From: Agrobacterium genomosp. 13 str. CFBP 6927
Lineage (GTDB): Bacteria > Pseudomonadota > Alphaproteobacteria > Rhizobiales > Rhizobiaceae
Length of the DNA stretch: 64,000 nt
NCBI GenBank assembly: GCA_900012615.1
Contig: LT009757.1
Coordinates: 1,581,851-1,645,850, forward strand
Direction of reading: 5' to 3'
Shown: in pieces, positions 25,740 to 35,015 of the stretch
How positions within the stretch are numbered: position 1 is the stretch's first letter
Layout of the letters: every line of letters starts with the position of its first letter
Position numbers and translations under genes: made by a program
The notes under the pieces: generated by a model
What the model saw: the letters and a program-made list of their open reading frames with translations, nothing else
Told to the model about the DNA's origin: nothing
Databases searched by the model: none

Positions 25740-26744
25740 ATGTATGCACAGATGGTGAAAACCGACGCCGCCCACGTCCGCAGCCTTGATGAAATGGACC
25801 CGGTCGAGCGCGCCTTCCAGGAGCGCATCGACGCCGGCCAGAAGATCGAACCGAAGGAATGGATGCCGGAAGGTTACCGCAAGACGCTGGTGCGCCAGAT
25901 AAGCCAGCATGCCCATTCCGAGATCGTCGGCCAGCTGCCGGAAGGCAACTGGATCACCCGCGCACCGACACTGGAGCGCAAGGCGATCCTGCTGGCCAAG
26001 GTGCAAGACGAAGCCGGTCACGGTCTCTATCTCTATTGCGCCGCCGAAACCCTCGGTATCAGCCGCGACGAAATGTACGAGCAGCTGCATTCCGGCAAGG
26101 CCAAATATTCCTCTATCTTCAATTACCCGACGCTGAGCTGGGCCGATATCGGCGCAGTCGGCTGGCTGGTCGATGGCGCGGCGATCATGAATCAGGTGCC
26201 GCTGCAACGCTGTTCCTACGGGCCTTATGCCCGCGCGATGGTCCGCATCTGCAAGGAAGAAAGTTTCCATCAGCGCCAGGGTTTCGACATCCTGATGAAA
26301 ATGGTGAAGGGCACCCCGGCACAGAAGGCGCTGGTTCAGGATGCGCTGAACCGCTGGTGGTGGCCGTCGCTGATGATGTTTGGTCCTTCCGACGACGCCT
26401 CCGTGCATTCGGCCCAGTCGATGGCGTGGAAGATCAAGCAGAATTCGAATGACGAGCTGCGCCAGAAATTTGTCGATCAGACCGTGCCGCAGGCAACCTA
26501 TCTCGGCCTGACCGTTCCCGACCCGGACCTTAAGTGGAACGAGGAAAAGGGCGGCTACGATTTCGGCGAGCCGGACTGGAACGAATTCTTCGCGGTGATC
26601 GCCGGCAATGGCCCCTGCAATGCCGAGCGTCTCAATGCCCGCAAAAAGGCCTGGGACGATGGCGAGTGGTTCCGTGACGGTCTCGTCGCCCATGCCGAAA
26701 AGGTGCAGTCGCGCCGGCAGGCCGCCCGTATCGCCGCCGAATAG
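25740..26744 (+). CDS. paaA: Phenylacetyl-CoA 1,2-epoxidase subunit PaaA (catalytic)
   Basis: A 334-residue ferritin-like diiron subunit that carries out epoxidation of the phenylacetyl-CoA ring within the PaaABC(E) complex. Iron ligands are visible as two ExxH motifs, DEAGH in [14 protein letters not shown] and ESFH in [11 protein letters not shown], with further Glu in [10 protein letters not shown]. The ATG at 25740 is favoured since AGGAGG lies 7 bases upstream; an ATG two codons earlier is only 1 base from that site. It follows paaJ by 24 bases. Confidence 0.93.
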   Translation: MYAQMVKTDAAHVRSLDEMDPVERAFQERIDAGQKIEPKEWMPEGYRKTLVRQISQHAHSEIVGQLPEGNWITRAPTLERKAILLAKVQDEAGHGLYLYCAAETLGISRDEMYEQLHSGKAKYSSIFNYPTLSWADIGAVGWLVDGAAIMNQVPLQRCSYGPYARAMVRICKEESFHQRQGFDILMKMVKGTPAQKALVQDALNRWWWPSLMMFGPSDDASVHSAQSMAWKIKQNSNDELRQKFVDQTVPQATYLGLTVPDPDLKWNEEKGGYDFGEPDWNEFFAVIAGNGPCNAERLNARKKAWDDGEWFRDGLVAHAEKVQSRRQAARIAAE

Positions 26745-26844
26745 GTGTGTTCCGGATCGCGCTTGCGGTCCCTTGGTCCCAATCGCAGTCAATACGCTCT
26801 CACCGCGGCCCGCCGCTGACGAGCGCGAATAAGGGAGAAAAATC

Positions 26845-27129
26845 ATGTCCAGCGAATGGCCCCTCTGGGAGGTCTTCATCCGCGGCCAGCACGGCCTCAA
26901 TCATCGCCATGTCGGCAGCCTGCATGCGCCGGATGCGGAAATGGCCGTCAACAATGCCCGCGACGTCTATACCCGCCGCAATGAGGGTGTCAGCATCTGG
27001 GTGGTCCGCTCCAGCGACATCACCGCCAGTGCGCCGTCGGAAAAGGGACCGCTGTTCGAGCCGTCCAATTCCAAGGTCTACCGTCATCCGACCTTCTTCG
27101 ACGTGCCTGAAGAAGTGGGGCATATGTGA
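26845..27129 (+). CDS. paaB: Phenylacetyl-CoA 1,2-epoxidase subunit PaaB
   Basis: A 94-residue protein typical of PaaB, starting MSSEWPLWEVFIRG and including LNHRHVGSLHAPDAEMA and EGVSIWVVRSSDI. It is the small structural subunit that links PaaAC heterodimers in the epoxidase. A GGGAG site precedes the ATG. It begins 100 bases after paaA with no gene in the gap and overlaps the paaC start by one base. Confidence 0.93.
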   Translation: MSSEWPLWEVFIRGQHGLNHRHVGSLHAPDAEMAVNNARDVYTRRNEGVSIWVVRSSDITASAPSEKGPLFEPSNSKVYRHPTFFDVPEEVGHM

Positions 27130-27911
27130 TGGGCGTGGCTCAAGAGACTGCCACCGTCGACAATGCCGCCCTTTTCGAGTTCCTGCTGCGGATGGGCGAT
27201 AATACCCTCATTCTCGGTCATCGCGTCTCGGAATGGTGTGGTCACTCGCCGGCGCTCGAAGAGGATATCGCGCTTTCCAACACCGCGCTCGACCTGATCG
27301 GCCAGACGCAGCTCTGGCTTGGCCTTGCCGGCGACGTGGAGGGGAAGGGGCGTTCCGCTGACGATCTCGCCTATCTGCGTGACGGGCTGGATTTCCGCAA
27401 CGTGCTGCTTGTCGAGCGCCCGAACGGCGATTTCGGCAAGACGCTGATGCGACAGTTCCTGTTCGATGCGTGGCACTACGTTCTGCTGAAGTGGCTCAAA
27501 AGCTCCAGCGACCAGCGCATCGCCGAAATTGCCGAAAAATCCCTGAAGGAAGTGTCCTATCATCTCGATCGCAGCCGCGATCTGGTGATCCGGCTTGGCG
27601 ACGGCACGGTGGAGAGCCATCGCCGCATGCAGGCGGCACTCGACGATCTCTGGCCCTTTACCGGCGAGTTGTTCATCGGCGATGCCTCGGATACGGCCGT
27701 TGCCGCCGCCGGCGTGGCGCCGGAGCCCGCATCGCTGAAGGCATCCTGGGATGAACTCGTGGCCGAGACGCTGGAGGAGGCGACGCTGAACACGCCGGCC
27801 GATGGTTATATGCAGAAGGGTGGCAAGCGCGGCATCCACACCGAACATCTCGGCTTCATTCTCTCTGATCTGCAGTTTCTGCAACGCGCCTATCCCGGCG
27901 GAACCTGGTAG
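27129..27911 (+). CDS. paaC: Phenylacetyl-CoA 1,2-epoxidase subunit PaaC (structural)
   Basis: A 260-residue ferritin-like protein that pairs with PaaA. Family parts are RMGDNTLILGHRVSEWCGH, EDIALSNTALDLIGQTQLWL and EVSYHLDRSRDLVIRLGDGT. As usual for PaaC it does not keep a full set of diiron ligands and is structural. The ATG at 27129 overlaps the paaB stop codon; a GTG at 27126 also exists but is less well placed relative to GTGGGG. Confidence 0.92.
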   Translation: MGVAQETATVDNAALFEFLLRMGDNTLILGHRVSEWCGHSPALEEDIALSNTALDLIGQTQLWLGLAGDVEGKGRSADDLAYLRDGLDFRNVLLVERPNGDFGKTLMRQFLFDAWHYVLLKWLKSSSDQRIAEIAEKSLKEVSYHLDRSRDLVIRLGDGTVESHRRMQAALDDLWPFTGELFIGDASDTAVAAAGVAPEPASLKASWDELVAETLEEATLNTPADGYMQKGGKRGIHTEHLGFILSDLQFLQRAYPGGTW

Positions 27912-27920
27912 GAGGCGCAG

Positions 27921-28448
27921 ATGATGGCGGCCGAGCATCACCCTTCTGCGCGGCAGGTCTGGACCTGGCTTGCAGACGTTCCGGACCCGGAAATACCTGT
28001 CATATCGCTGGTCGATCTCGGCATTATCCGCGATGTCGCCTGGGAAGAAGAGGGGCTGGTCGTGACCGTCACGCCGACCTATTCCGGCTGTCCGGCAACG
28101 ACGATTATCAACCTCGATATCGAGCGTGCGCTGAACGAGCGGGGTATCGAAAAGGTCAGGCTGAAGCGCCAGCTTTCGCCCGCCTGGACGACCGACTGGA
28201 TCAGCGCGGAAGGCCGCGAGAAGCTCAGGGCCTACGGTATCGCGCCGCCGATTGACGGAACCGCCGCCGACGGCGTGCTGCTGAAGCGCATCGACCGGCT
28301 TTCGGGCCGCTCCAACCTGACGATCGCCTGTCCGCGCTGCGGGTCGGCCAATACCGAAAAGATCAGCCAGTTCGGCTCGACGCCATGCAAGGCCAGCTAT
28401 CGCTGTACCGACTGCCTGGAACCCTTCGATTATTTCAAGTGCATCTGA
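27921..28448 (+). CDS. paaD: Phenylacetate degradation protein PaaD (iron-sulfur assembly type)
   Basis: A 175-residue protein. The N-terminal MIP18/DUF59 domain (about 8-95) has VPDPEIPVISLVDLGIIRDV and TPTYSGCPAT with the conserved Cys. The C-terminal zinc ribbon has two CxxC pairs, CPRC and CTDC, plus further Cys. PaaD is needed for the epoxidase, probably in maturation of the PaaE iron-sulfur centre. GGAGG lies 5 bases before the ATG. It is 9 bases after paaC. Confidence 0.9.
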   Translation: MMAAEHHPSARQVWTWLADVPDPEIPVISLVDLGIIRDVAWEEEGLVVTVTPTYSGCPATTIINLDIERALNERGIEKVRLKRQLSPAWTTDWISAEGREKLRAYGIAPPIDGTAADGVLLKRIDRLSGRSNLTIACPRCGSANTEKISQFGSTPCKASYRCTDCLEPFDYFKCI

Positions 28449-28474
28449 CCTGACGCAAAGGATGAGGGCCACCC

Positions 28475-29551
28475 ATGGCACGTTTCCATTCCCTGAATGT
28501 TACTGAAGTGCGCCGCGAAACCCGCGATGCTGTTGTCGTGACGCTGGTTCCCGCCGAGGAAGACCGCGCCGCCTTCGATTTCACCCAGGGCCAGTACCTG
28601 ACCTTCCGCCGCAAGTTCGATGGTGAGGAACTGCGCCGCTCCTATTCGATCTGCGCGGGACGCGATGAAGGCGTGTTGCGCGTCGGCATCAAGCGGGTGG
28701 ATGGCGGCTGCTTCTCCAGCTGGGCGAATGAGGGGCTGAAAGCCGGCGATACGCTGGAGGCCATGCCGCCGATGGGGGCCTTTTTCACCGATATCGAACC
28801 CGAAGCATCCAAGCATTATCTCGGCTTTGCCGGCGGCAGCGGGATTACCCCCGTCCTGTCGATCATCAAGACGACGCTCAAGCGCGAGCCGCGCTCCAGC
28901 TTCACGCTTGTCTATGCCAACCGCCAGATTTCCTCGATCATGTTCCGTGAGGAGCTGGAGGACCTGAAGAACAGCTATCTTGGCCGTTTTTCCGTCCTGC
29001 ATGTGCTCGAAAGCGAGGCGCAGGACATCGACCTTTTCACCGGCCGCGTCAATGCGGAAAAATGTGCAGCGCTGTTCAAGAGCTGGATCGACCTGACCTC
29101 GGTGACGACAGCCTTCATCTGCGGTCCCGAGCCGATGATGCTGGCGATTGCAGGCGCGCTGCGCGAGCACGGACTGCGCGACGACCAGATCAAGTTCGAG
29201 CTTTTCGCTTCTTCGCAGCCAGGCCGCGCACGGGCGAGGGCACAGAACGCCCATGGCACGGATGCGAATGCCAGCTGTCAGGCAACGGTGACGCTCGATG
29301 GCGCCACCCGTATCTTCAACATGCCCAAACAGGGCCAGAGCCTGCTCGACGCTGCGCTCGAAAACAATATCGACGCGCCCTATGCCTGCAAGGCCGGCGT
29401 CTGCTCCACCTGTCGCGCCAAGGTCATCGAGGGCGAGACTGAGATGGAGGTCAATCACGCGCTTGAAGATTACGAGGTTCGGCAGGGTTACGTGTTGACC
29501 TGCCAGTGTTACCCGCTGAGCGACAAGGTCGTCGTCAGCTACGACCAGTGA
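28475..29551 (+). CDS. paaE: Phenylacetyl-CoA epoxidase reductase PaaE
   Basis: A 358-residue flavo-iron-sulfur reductase that passes electrons from NADPH to PaaA. The FAD domain (about 1-105) has RRSYSICAG, the NAD(P) domain (about 110-235) has GFAGGSGITPVLSI and FICGPEPMM, and the C-terminal plant-type 2Fe-2S domain (about 265-358) has Cys305, Cys310, Cys313 and Cys343. The domain order is typical of PaaE. It lies 26 bases after paaD. Confidence 0.93.
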   Translation: MARFHSLNVTEVRRETRDAVVVTLVPAEEDRAAFDFTQGQYLTFRRKFDGEELRRSYSICAGRDEGVLRVGIKRVDGGCFSSWANEGLKAGDTLEAMPPMGAFFTDIEPEASKHYLGFAGGSGITPVLSIIKTTLKREPRSSFTLVYANRQISSIMFREELEDLKNSYLGRFSVLHVLESEAQDIDLFTGRVNAEKCAALFKSWIDLTSVTTAFICGPEPMMLAIAGALREHGLRDDQIKFELFASSQPGRARARAQNAHGTDANASCQATVTLDGATRIFNMPKQGQSLLDAALENNIDAPYACKAGVCSTCRAKVIEGETEMEVNHALEDYEVRQGYVLTCQCYPLSDKVVVSYDQ

Positions 29552-29568
29552 GAGCGGAGGACGACCGC

Positions 29569-30330
29569 ATGACCCACACCGAAACAATGCCGATCGAAGA
29601 CTATCTCGCGCAGGGCGGTGTCCTAACCTCCCCGGACAATGTGCCGGCGCGCTATCGCGGCGAATTGCTGCGCCTGATGGCAAGCTTCGTCGATAGCGAA
29701 CTGGCGGGTTCCGCCGGTTTTGCCGATATCATCAACGACGCGCCGGGTATCCAGGAGCGTATCTCTGCCGCCCGCATCGTGCTCGAAAAGACCGATCATG
29801 CCGGCCAGATCCTGAAGGTGATGGAAAGCTTCGGTGCCGATGGCGGACGTTACGCCGTCCACCACCCCTGGGCCGAGCGCCTTCCCCGCGATGCCGATAT
29901 CGGGGCTGCCCGCCAGAAAGGCGATATGCGTCTTTCGGTCTTCCATTATCCGCTCGGCGGCTGGGTCGACGCCGTCGTCATGAATGTGCTGATGGGCAAG
30001 GCTGGCGTCATTCAGCTGCGCGAGCTTTCACATGTCTCCTACCAGCCGCTGGCCGAGGTTTTCCGCCGCATCCTGCCGCGCGAGGCGCGCCATCTCGAAC
30101 TTGGCATCGCCGGTCTTGAGCGCATCGCGGCAAATCCGGCCGAACGTGATACGGCCATGGCCTCCATCACCTATTGGCGCCCGCGGGTTGCCGCGAGCTT
30201 CGGGCTTTCCGGCTCGGCGCGCTTTGGCACGCTGGCACGGTTCGGCCTTCGCCATACTCCCAATGAAACACTCCTTGCCGAATGGCAGGCGGACGTTGAG
30301 GCGCAATTGTCTGCGCTGAAACTGATCTGA
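29569..30330 (+). CDS. Extra PaaA/PaaC-family ferritin-like protein
   Basis: A 253-residue member of the phenylacetic acid catabolic (PaaA/PaaC) family, inserted between paaE and paaZ. It starts at the ATG at 29569 with GGAGG 8 bases upstream. One ExxH motif is kept (PREARHLELG), but the other, DEAGH in PaaA, reads DHAGQ here. A complete diiron centre is therefore unlikely. It lacks the PaaA-type active-site surroundings and is shorter than PaaA. It might be a further structural subunit, a chaperone, or a partner for oxepin-CoA handling. No function is established from sequence; co-transcription with paa genes is clear from the 17-base gap on one side and 16 on the other. Confidence 0.75.
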   Translation: MTHTETMPIEDYLAQGGVLTSPDNVPARYRGELLRLMASFVDSELAGSAGFADIINDAPGIQERISAARIVLEKTDHAGQILKVMESFGADGGRYAVHHPWAERLPRDADIGAARQKGDMRLSVFHYPLGGWVDAVVMNVLMGKAGVIQLRELSHVSYQPLAEVFRRILPREARHLELGIAGLERIAANPAERDTAMASITYWRPRVAASFGLSGSARFGTLARFGLRHTPNETLLAEWQADVEAQLSALKLI

Positions 30331-30346
30331 CAGGAAGGAAATGACT

Positions 30347-32404
30347 ATGAACGTTCTGGCGTCCCGGCCTCGCCGGCTCGAAAGCTATGTCTGTGGCAGT
30401 TGGACCGCGGGGGCCAGGGAAGGGGTTCCGCTTCTTGACGCCTCGACCGGTGCGCCCGTCGCCTTCATCGATTCGAGCGGCATCGATTTTGCCAGCACCC
30501 TTGCCTATGGTCGGGAAAAGGCCGGTCCGGCCCTGCGCCGCATGTCCTTCCATGAACGGGCCGCGATGCTGAAGGCGCTTGGCCTGGCGCTGATGGACCG
30601 CAAGGAAGAGTTTTACGCGCTTTCCGCCGCCACCGGTGCCACCCGTGCCGACAGCTGGGTCGATATTGACGGCGGCATCGGCACGTTGCTTTCCTACGCC
30701 TCCAAAGGTCGACGCGAACTGCTCAATACGCGTGTGCTGCTCGATGGCAATGCCGAGGTTTTGTCGAAAGACGGCACTTTTTCCGCCCAGCATATTCTAA
30801 GCCCGCTTCAAGGTGTGGCGGTACACATCAACGCCTTCAATTTCCCCTGCTGGGGCATGCTGGAAAAGCTTGCTCCCACGCTGCTGGCAGGCATGCCGGC
30901 AATCGTCAAGCCGGCCAGCCAGACCGCCTATCTGACGGAACTGATGGTGCGCCGGATGATTGAGACAGGCCTTTTGCCGGAAGGCGCCGTGCAGCTTATT
31001 GCCGGCTCGGTCGGTGATCTGCTCGATCATGTCGAGGGTCAGGACGTCGTCACTTTCACCGGCTCGGCCTCCACCGGTCGTAAACTAAAGAGCCATCCTG
31101 CCGTCATCGGCAATTCCGTCCGCTTCACCATGGAAGCCGATAGCCTGAACGCGTCCGTGCTCGGCATTGATGCCGGGCCCGGAACCGAGGAATTCGATCT
31201 CTTCGTCAAGGAAGTTGCCCGTGAAATGACGTCGAAAGCCGGGCAGAAATGCACGGCCATCCGCCGTGTCATCGCGCCGCGCGCCCATTGTGATGCGCTG
31301 GTCGCGGCTTTGGGCGACCGGCTGGGCAAGACGGTGCTTGGCAATCCCACCGACGAAAACGTCCGCATGGGCCCGCTCGCCAGCCTCGACCAGCGCGACG
31401 AAGTGCGTGCCCGCATCCGCGATCTGCTCGGCGATGCGGAAATCGTTGCCGGTGATCCCCATATTCCGCGCATCGTTTCCGGTAATGCCGAGGCCGGCGC
31501 CTTTCTCAATCCGGTGCTGCTTTATTGCGACCGTCCCTTCGAGGCGAAGGCCGTGCATGACGTCGAGGCTTTCGGCCCGGTCAGCACCGTCATGCCCTAT
31601 GACAGCGCCGAGGAGGCCGTTGATCTCGCGCGTCGTGGCAAGGGCAGTCTCGTCGCCTCGGTCTTCACCAATGATCCGGCCTTTGCGGAAGAGGTCGTGC
31701 TTGGCATGGCGCCGTTCCATGGCCGGGTGATGATCGGCAACCGCGTCAGCGCCAAGTCTTCCACTGGCCACGGTTCGCCCTTGCCCGGCCTCGTCCATGG
31801 CGGTCCCGGCCGCGCCGGTGGCGGTGAGGAGCTTGGCGGCATGCGCGGCGTCAAACATTACATGCAGCGCACTGCCATACAGGGCTCGCCGACACTTCTT
31901 TCAGCGGTCACCGGCCGCTGGGTTGCCGGTGCTCAGACCCAAACGGACGGCGAACATCCCTTCCGCAAGTCGCTGGCGGAGCTTCGCATCGGCGATCAGC
32001 TTGTCACCGCCACCCGTCAGGTGACGCTGGAGGATATCGAACATTTCGCCAATTTTACCGGCGACACATTCTACGCACATATGGACGAGGAAGCGGCCAG
32101 GGCCAATCCGTTCTTCGAAGGACGCGTTGCCCACGGTTATCTGATCGTCTCCTTCGCGGCAGGCCTGTTCGTCGATCCCGCACCGGGTCCGGTGCTTGCC
32201 AATTACGGTGTCGACAATCTGCGCTTCCTCACGCCGGTCAATCCGGGGGACACGTTGCAGGTGCAGCTGACCTGCAAGGAAATCAATCCGCGCGTCGATG
32301 CCGAGCACGGCGAGGTGCGCTGGGACTGCAGGGTCACCAACCAGAACGATGTTGCCGTCGCCCAGTATGACGTTCTGACCATGGTGGCGAAAACGAGAAG
32401 CTGA
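30347..32404 (+). CDS. paaZ: Bifunctional oxepin-CoA hydrolase / semialdehyde dehydrogenase PaaZ
   Basis: A 685-residue fusion of the usual PaaZ size. The N-terminal aldehyde dehydrogenase (about 1-520) has [22 protein letters not shown] with the general-base Glu, and GQKCTAIRR with the catalytic Cys near residue 302. The C-terminal MaoC-like hydratase (about 540-685) has [15 protein letters not shown] and [11 protein letters not shown]. It opens the oxepin-CoA ring and oxidises the resulting aldehyde. AGGAAGG lies 8 bases before the ATG at 30347; an ATG at 30341 is only 2 bases from it. It ends the rightward operon. Confidence 0.92.
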   Translation: MNVLASRPRRLESYVCGSWTAGAREGVPLLDASTGAPVAFIDSSGIDFASTLAYGREKAGPALRRMSFHERAAMLKALGLALMDRKEEFYALSAATGATRADSWVDIDGGIGTLLSYASKGRRELLNTRVLLDGNAEVLSKDGTFSAQHILSPLQGVAVHINAFNFPCWGMLEKLAPTLLAGMPAIVKPASQTAYLTELMVRRMIETGLLPEGAVQLIAGSVGDLLDHVEGQDVVTFTGSASTGRKLKSHPAVIGNSVRFTMEADSLNASVLGIDAGPGTEEFDLFVKEVAREMTSKAGQKCTAIRRVIAPRAHCDALVAALGDRLGKTVLGNPTDENVRMGPLASLDQRDEVRARIRDLLGDAEIVAGDPHIPRIVSGNAEAGAFLNPVLLYCDRPFEAKAVHDVEAFGPVSTVMPYDSAEEAVDLARRGKGSLVASVFTNDPAFAEEVVLGMAPFHGRVMIGNRVSAKSSTGHGSPLPGLVHGGPGRAGGGEELGGMRGVKHYMQRTAIQGSPTLLSAVTGRWVAGAQTQTDGEHPFRKSLAELRIGDQLVTATRQVTLEDIEHFANFTGDTFYAHMDEEAARANPFFEGRVAHGYLIVSFAAGLFVDPAPGPVLANYGVDNLRFLTPVNPGDTLQVQLTCKEINPRVDAEHGEVRWDCRVTNQNDVAVAQYDVLTMVAKTRS

Positions 32405-32406
32405 AC

Positions 32407-32423
32407 CCTCGGGCACGCCGAGG
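32407..32423 (+). terminator. Weak hairpin after paaZ
   Basis: CCTCGG at 32407-32412 and CCGAGG at 32418-32423 form a 6-bp stem with a 5-base loop right after the paaZ stop, in the convergent gap with the TetR gene. No T-tract is present, so termination is uncertain. Confidence 0.35.
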
Positions 32424-32522
32424 ACGCTCGATCTTGAGTGCGAGATCGGGCCTGTCGGATCACGGGAGATGTGGAGAAGGGCGTCTTGAGTCGTTCATTG
32501 TGGAAAAGAGCGATGGTGCGCG

Positions 32523-33119
32523 TCAGCGCACGGCCTTGACGCCTTCGAGGATGAGCGTGGTTGCTATATCCGCATATTCGTCGCGCGTGACAGGGCCGTT
32601 CGGCCTGAACCACATATAGACCCAGTTCATCATGCCGAAGAGCGACATGGTCACTGGCATCAGCAATGGCCGGTCCCGGTTAAGGTCGGGGTTGACCTGC
32701 TGTATCACGCCGGAGAAGCGTTTGACGATCCGTCTTTCGATCGCCTGCAGCTCTGCAAGCTGTTCCTGCGACAGCGCGCTGGTGCCGTTGAGCTGCACCT
32801 TGTGTTCGTTATCGCGGCCTTCATAGTTCTTCATGACGGCCTTCACGAGAAGGCGCAGGCGCTCCTGCGGCGCCACATCGCTACGATCCGCCGCTTCGAT
32901 CGCGCCGTCGAGTTCCGTCAGGTGCGTGCGGACGATGTCGAAGATCAACGCGTCCTTGCCGGGATAATAGTGATAGAGCAGGGCCTTGGAGACATTGCTG
33001 TGCGAGGCGATCATCGACATGGAAGCCTTCTCCATGCCCACCTCGGCAAACACCGCCGCGGCACTCGTCAGAATGCCACGCTGTTTTTCCTCGAAATCAA
33101 CTGCCCGCGTCCGTGCCAT
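32523..33119 (-). CDS. TetR family regulator of the paa cluster
   Basis: A 198-residue TetR protein. The HTH (about 12-60) includes AAAVFAEVGMEKASMSMIA and NVSKALLYHYYPGKDALIFD. The C-terminal ligand domain is larger and less conserved. The ATG at 33119 has AGGAAG 5 bases upstream; an ATG seven codons earlier does not. It is the last gene of the leftward run paaG-paaI-paaK-tetR. Two near-identical palindromic sites at the paaJ and paaG/paaN promoters are its likely targets. By analogy with PaaR-type proteins the inducer would be phenylacetyl-CoA. Confidence 0.85.
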   Translation of the reverse strand: MARTRAVDFEEKQRGILTSAAAVFAEVGMEKASMSMIASHSNVSKALLYHYYPGKDALIFDIVRTHLTELDGAIEAADRSDVAPQERLRLLVKAVMKNYEGRDNEHKVQLNGTSALSQEQLAELQAIERRIVKRFSGVIQQVNPDLNRDRPLLMPVTMSLFGMMNWVYMWFRPNGPVTRDEYADIATTLILEGVKAVR

Positions 33120-33224
33120 GGTCTTCCTGTTTCTGCTCATTCCCGGGTGATTGCCGTGGGAGGGGTGCCGCTCCTCCCTTTACACAGTCAACCCGATGCC
33201 GGACTATTCCGGCTTTTCCTTCAT

Positions 33225-34534
33225 TCATTCTTTCGGGCGGTTGTCTACCACCCGCTTCGCCTTGCCTTCCGAGCGCGCCACGCCTCCGGGCTCATGCACC
33301 GAAATCTTCGTGGAAACGCCAACCACGCTCTTGATGTGGTGGGCAAGCTCTTTCGCAGATCCGGTGCGTGCGCCCTCATCGGTCGCGTCCAGCGTACATT
33401 CGACGTGAACCGTCATGTTGTCCATACGGCCCGAACGGCTGAGCTCGATCTGGAAATGAGGGGCAAGGCCGCGACATTTCAGGATCTGTTCCTCGATCTG
33501 CGTGGGGAAAACATTGACGCCGCGCAGGATCATCATGTCGTCGGAACGTCCGGTTATCTTCTCCATGCGGCGCATCGACCGCGCCGTGCCGGGGAGAAGC
33601 CGCGTCAGGTCCCGCGTGCGGTAGCGCACGATCGGCAGGCCTTCCTTGGTCAGTGTCGTGAAGACCAGCTCGCCAAGTTCGCCATCCGGCAGCACGTCAC
33701 CTGTCACCGGATCGATGATTTCCGGGTAGAAATGATCCTCCCAGATGTGCAGGCCGTCCTTCGTCTCGACGCATTCGTTGGCGACACCGGGCCCCATCAC
33801 TTCCGAAAGACCGTAGATATCGACGGCATGCATGTCGAAAGCCTGCTCAATCTCCTGCCGCATCGAATTGGTCCATGGTTCGGCGCCGAAAATGCCGACA
33901 GCAAGAGAGCTTTCGCGCGGGTCGATGCCATGACGGCGGAATTCGTCGAGGATGGAGAGCATATAGGAAGGCGTGACCATGATGATGCGCGGCTTGAAAT
34001 CCTGCATCAAGGTCACCTGGCGTTCTGTCATGCCGCCGGAGATCGGCACGACCGTGCAGCCGAGTTTCTCTGCGCCGTAATGCGCGCCGAGGCCGCCGGT
34101 GAACAGGCCATAACCATAGGCAACATGGACGATATCGCCGGCGCGGCCGCCCGAGGCGCGGATCGAACGGGCGACGACGGTTGCCCAGGTATCGATGTCC
34201 TTTGCGGTGTAGCCAACGACGGTCGGCTTGCCGGTGGTGCCGGAGGAGGCGTGGATGCGGGCGAGCTTTTCGCGCGGCACGGCGAACATGCCGAACGGAT
34301 AGGTGTCGCGCAGGTCCTTCTTGGTGGTGAAGGGGAATTTTGCGAGATCCGACAATGTCTTCAGGTCGGAGGGGTGAACGCCCACCTCGTCGAAGCGCTG
34401 GCGGTAAAAGGGGGAATTCTCGTAGGCGTGGGTCAGCGACCACTTCATGCGCTCAAGTTGCAGCGCGGAAATCTCGTCGCGCGACGCCGTCTCGATCGCA
34501 TCGAGGTCGCCGGGGCGGGGGAAAGGTCTTCCAT
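33225..34534 (-). CDS. paaK: Phenylacetate-CoA ligase (5' frameshift)
   Basis: AMP-forming ligase that activates phenylacetate with CoA. The core has SSGTTGKPTVVGYT (AMP loop), AYGYGLFTGGLGAHYG, YGLSEVMGPG and the C-terminal GRSDDMMILRGVNVFPTQIEEQI. The best start is the ATG at 34534 with GGAGGAGA 6 bases upstream, but that frame stops after 29 codons. One extra C in the run at 34517-34521 (G on the + strand) restores MEDLSPRPGDLDAIETASRD and then the family sequence ALQLERMKWS, giving about 436 residues, normal for PaaK. Without that base the open frame begins only at an internal ATG at 34448 (407 residues) lacking the conserved N-terminus. A sequencing error is likely. Confidence 0.88.
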
Positions 34535-34574
34535 TAAAATCTCCTCCGAGAATGCGATGGTACCGGCGTCGGCT

Positions 34575-35015
34575 TTATTCCGGCAGATGGGTACCCTTGA
34601 CTGTTCGCGAGTGGCCGCGGAATTCCGCGACGTGCTCGCCCTCCTGATTGGTAATGCGGATATCGTAGATCCCGGCCCGTCCGCGGCGTGACACCTCCCG
34701 TGCCGTCGCCTTCAGCCGGTCGCCCTTGAAGGCCGGCGCGATATAGGTCACCGAACAGTGCTGGGCGACGGTGCGCTGGTTATAGGTATTGCAGGCAAAG
34801 GCGAAGGCCGAGTCCGCCAGCGTGAAGATGTAACCGCCATGGCAGGTGCCATGGCCATTCGTCATGGTTTCGGCAATCGTCATCGTGATCGTCGCCTCGC
34901 CGGGCGCGATCGCAAGAAGCTCCATGCCAAGATGGCGGGTGGCGTTGTCATCGTCCCACATGGCTTTGGCGCAGGCTTCGGCCAGCGCCTGCGGGGAAAG
35001 GCTGGCGGCGCTCAT
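34575..35015 (-). CDS. paaI: Hotdog-fold hydroxyphenylacetyl-CoA thioesterase PaaI
   Basis: A 146-residue thioesterase. The hotdog motif is in NGHGTCHGGYIFTLADSAFAFACN, with the catalytic Asp in LADSAFA, as in PaaI. It removes CoA from hydroxylated or dead-end phenylacetyl-CoA products, protecting the CoA pool. It overlaps paaG by 4 bases (ATGA), which shows tight coupling, and lies 40 bases before paaK. Confidence 0.9.
   Translation of the reverse strand: MSAASLSPQALAEACAKAMWDDDNATRHLGMELLAIAPGEATITMTIAETMTNGHGTCHGGYIFTLADSAFAFACNTYNQRTVAQHCSVTYIAPAFKGDRLKATAREVSRRGRAGIYDIRITNQEGEHVAEFRGHSRTVKGTHLPE

Noticed and set aside
24729-26900. A 723-codon open frame on the minus strand opposite paaJ and paaA
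   Set aside because: It lies entirely antisense to two well-conserved genes, has low-complexity basic composition, no ribosome site and no recognisable domain. Long antisense frames are usual in high-GC coding DNA.
33198-33217. A GCCGGA-CTAT-TCCGGC hairpin followed by TTTT between paaK and the TetR gene
   Set aside because: The T-run is on the plus strand, where no transcription is expected. On the minus strand there is no T-tract, so a terminator call is not supported.
32802-34691. A 629-codon open frame on the plus strand opposite paaK
   Set aside because: Same reason: antisense to paaK and PaaI, with no family features.
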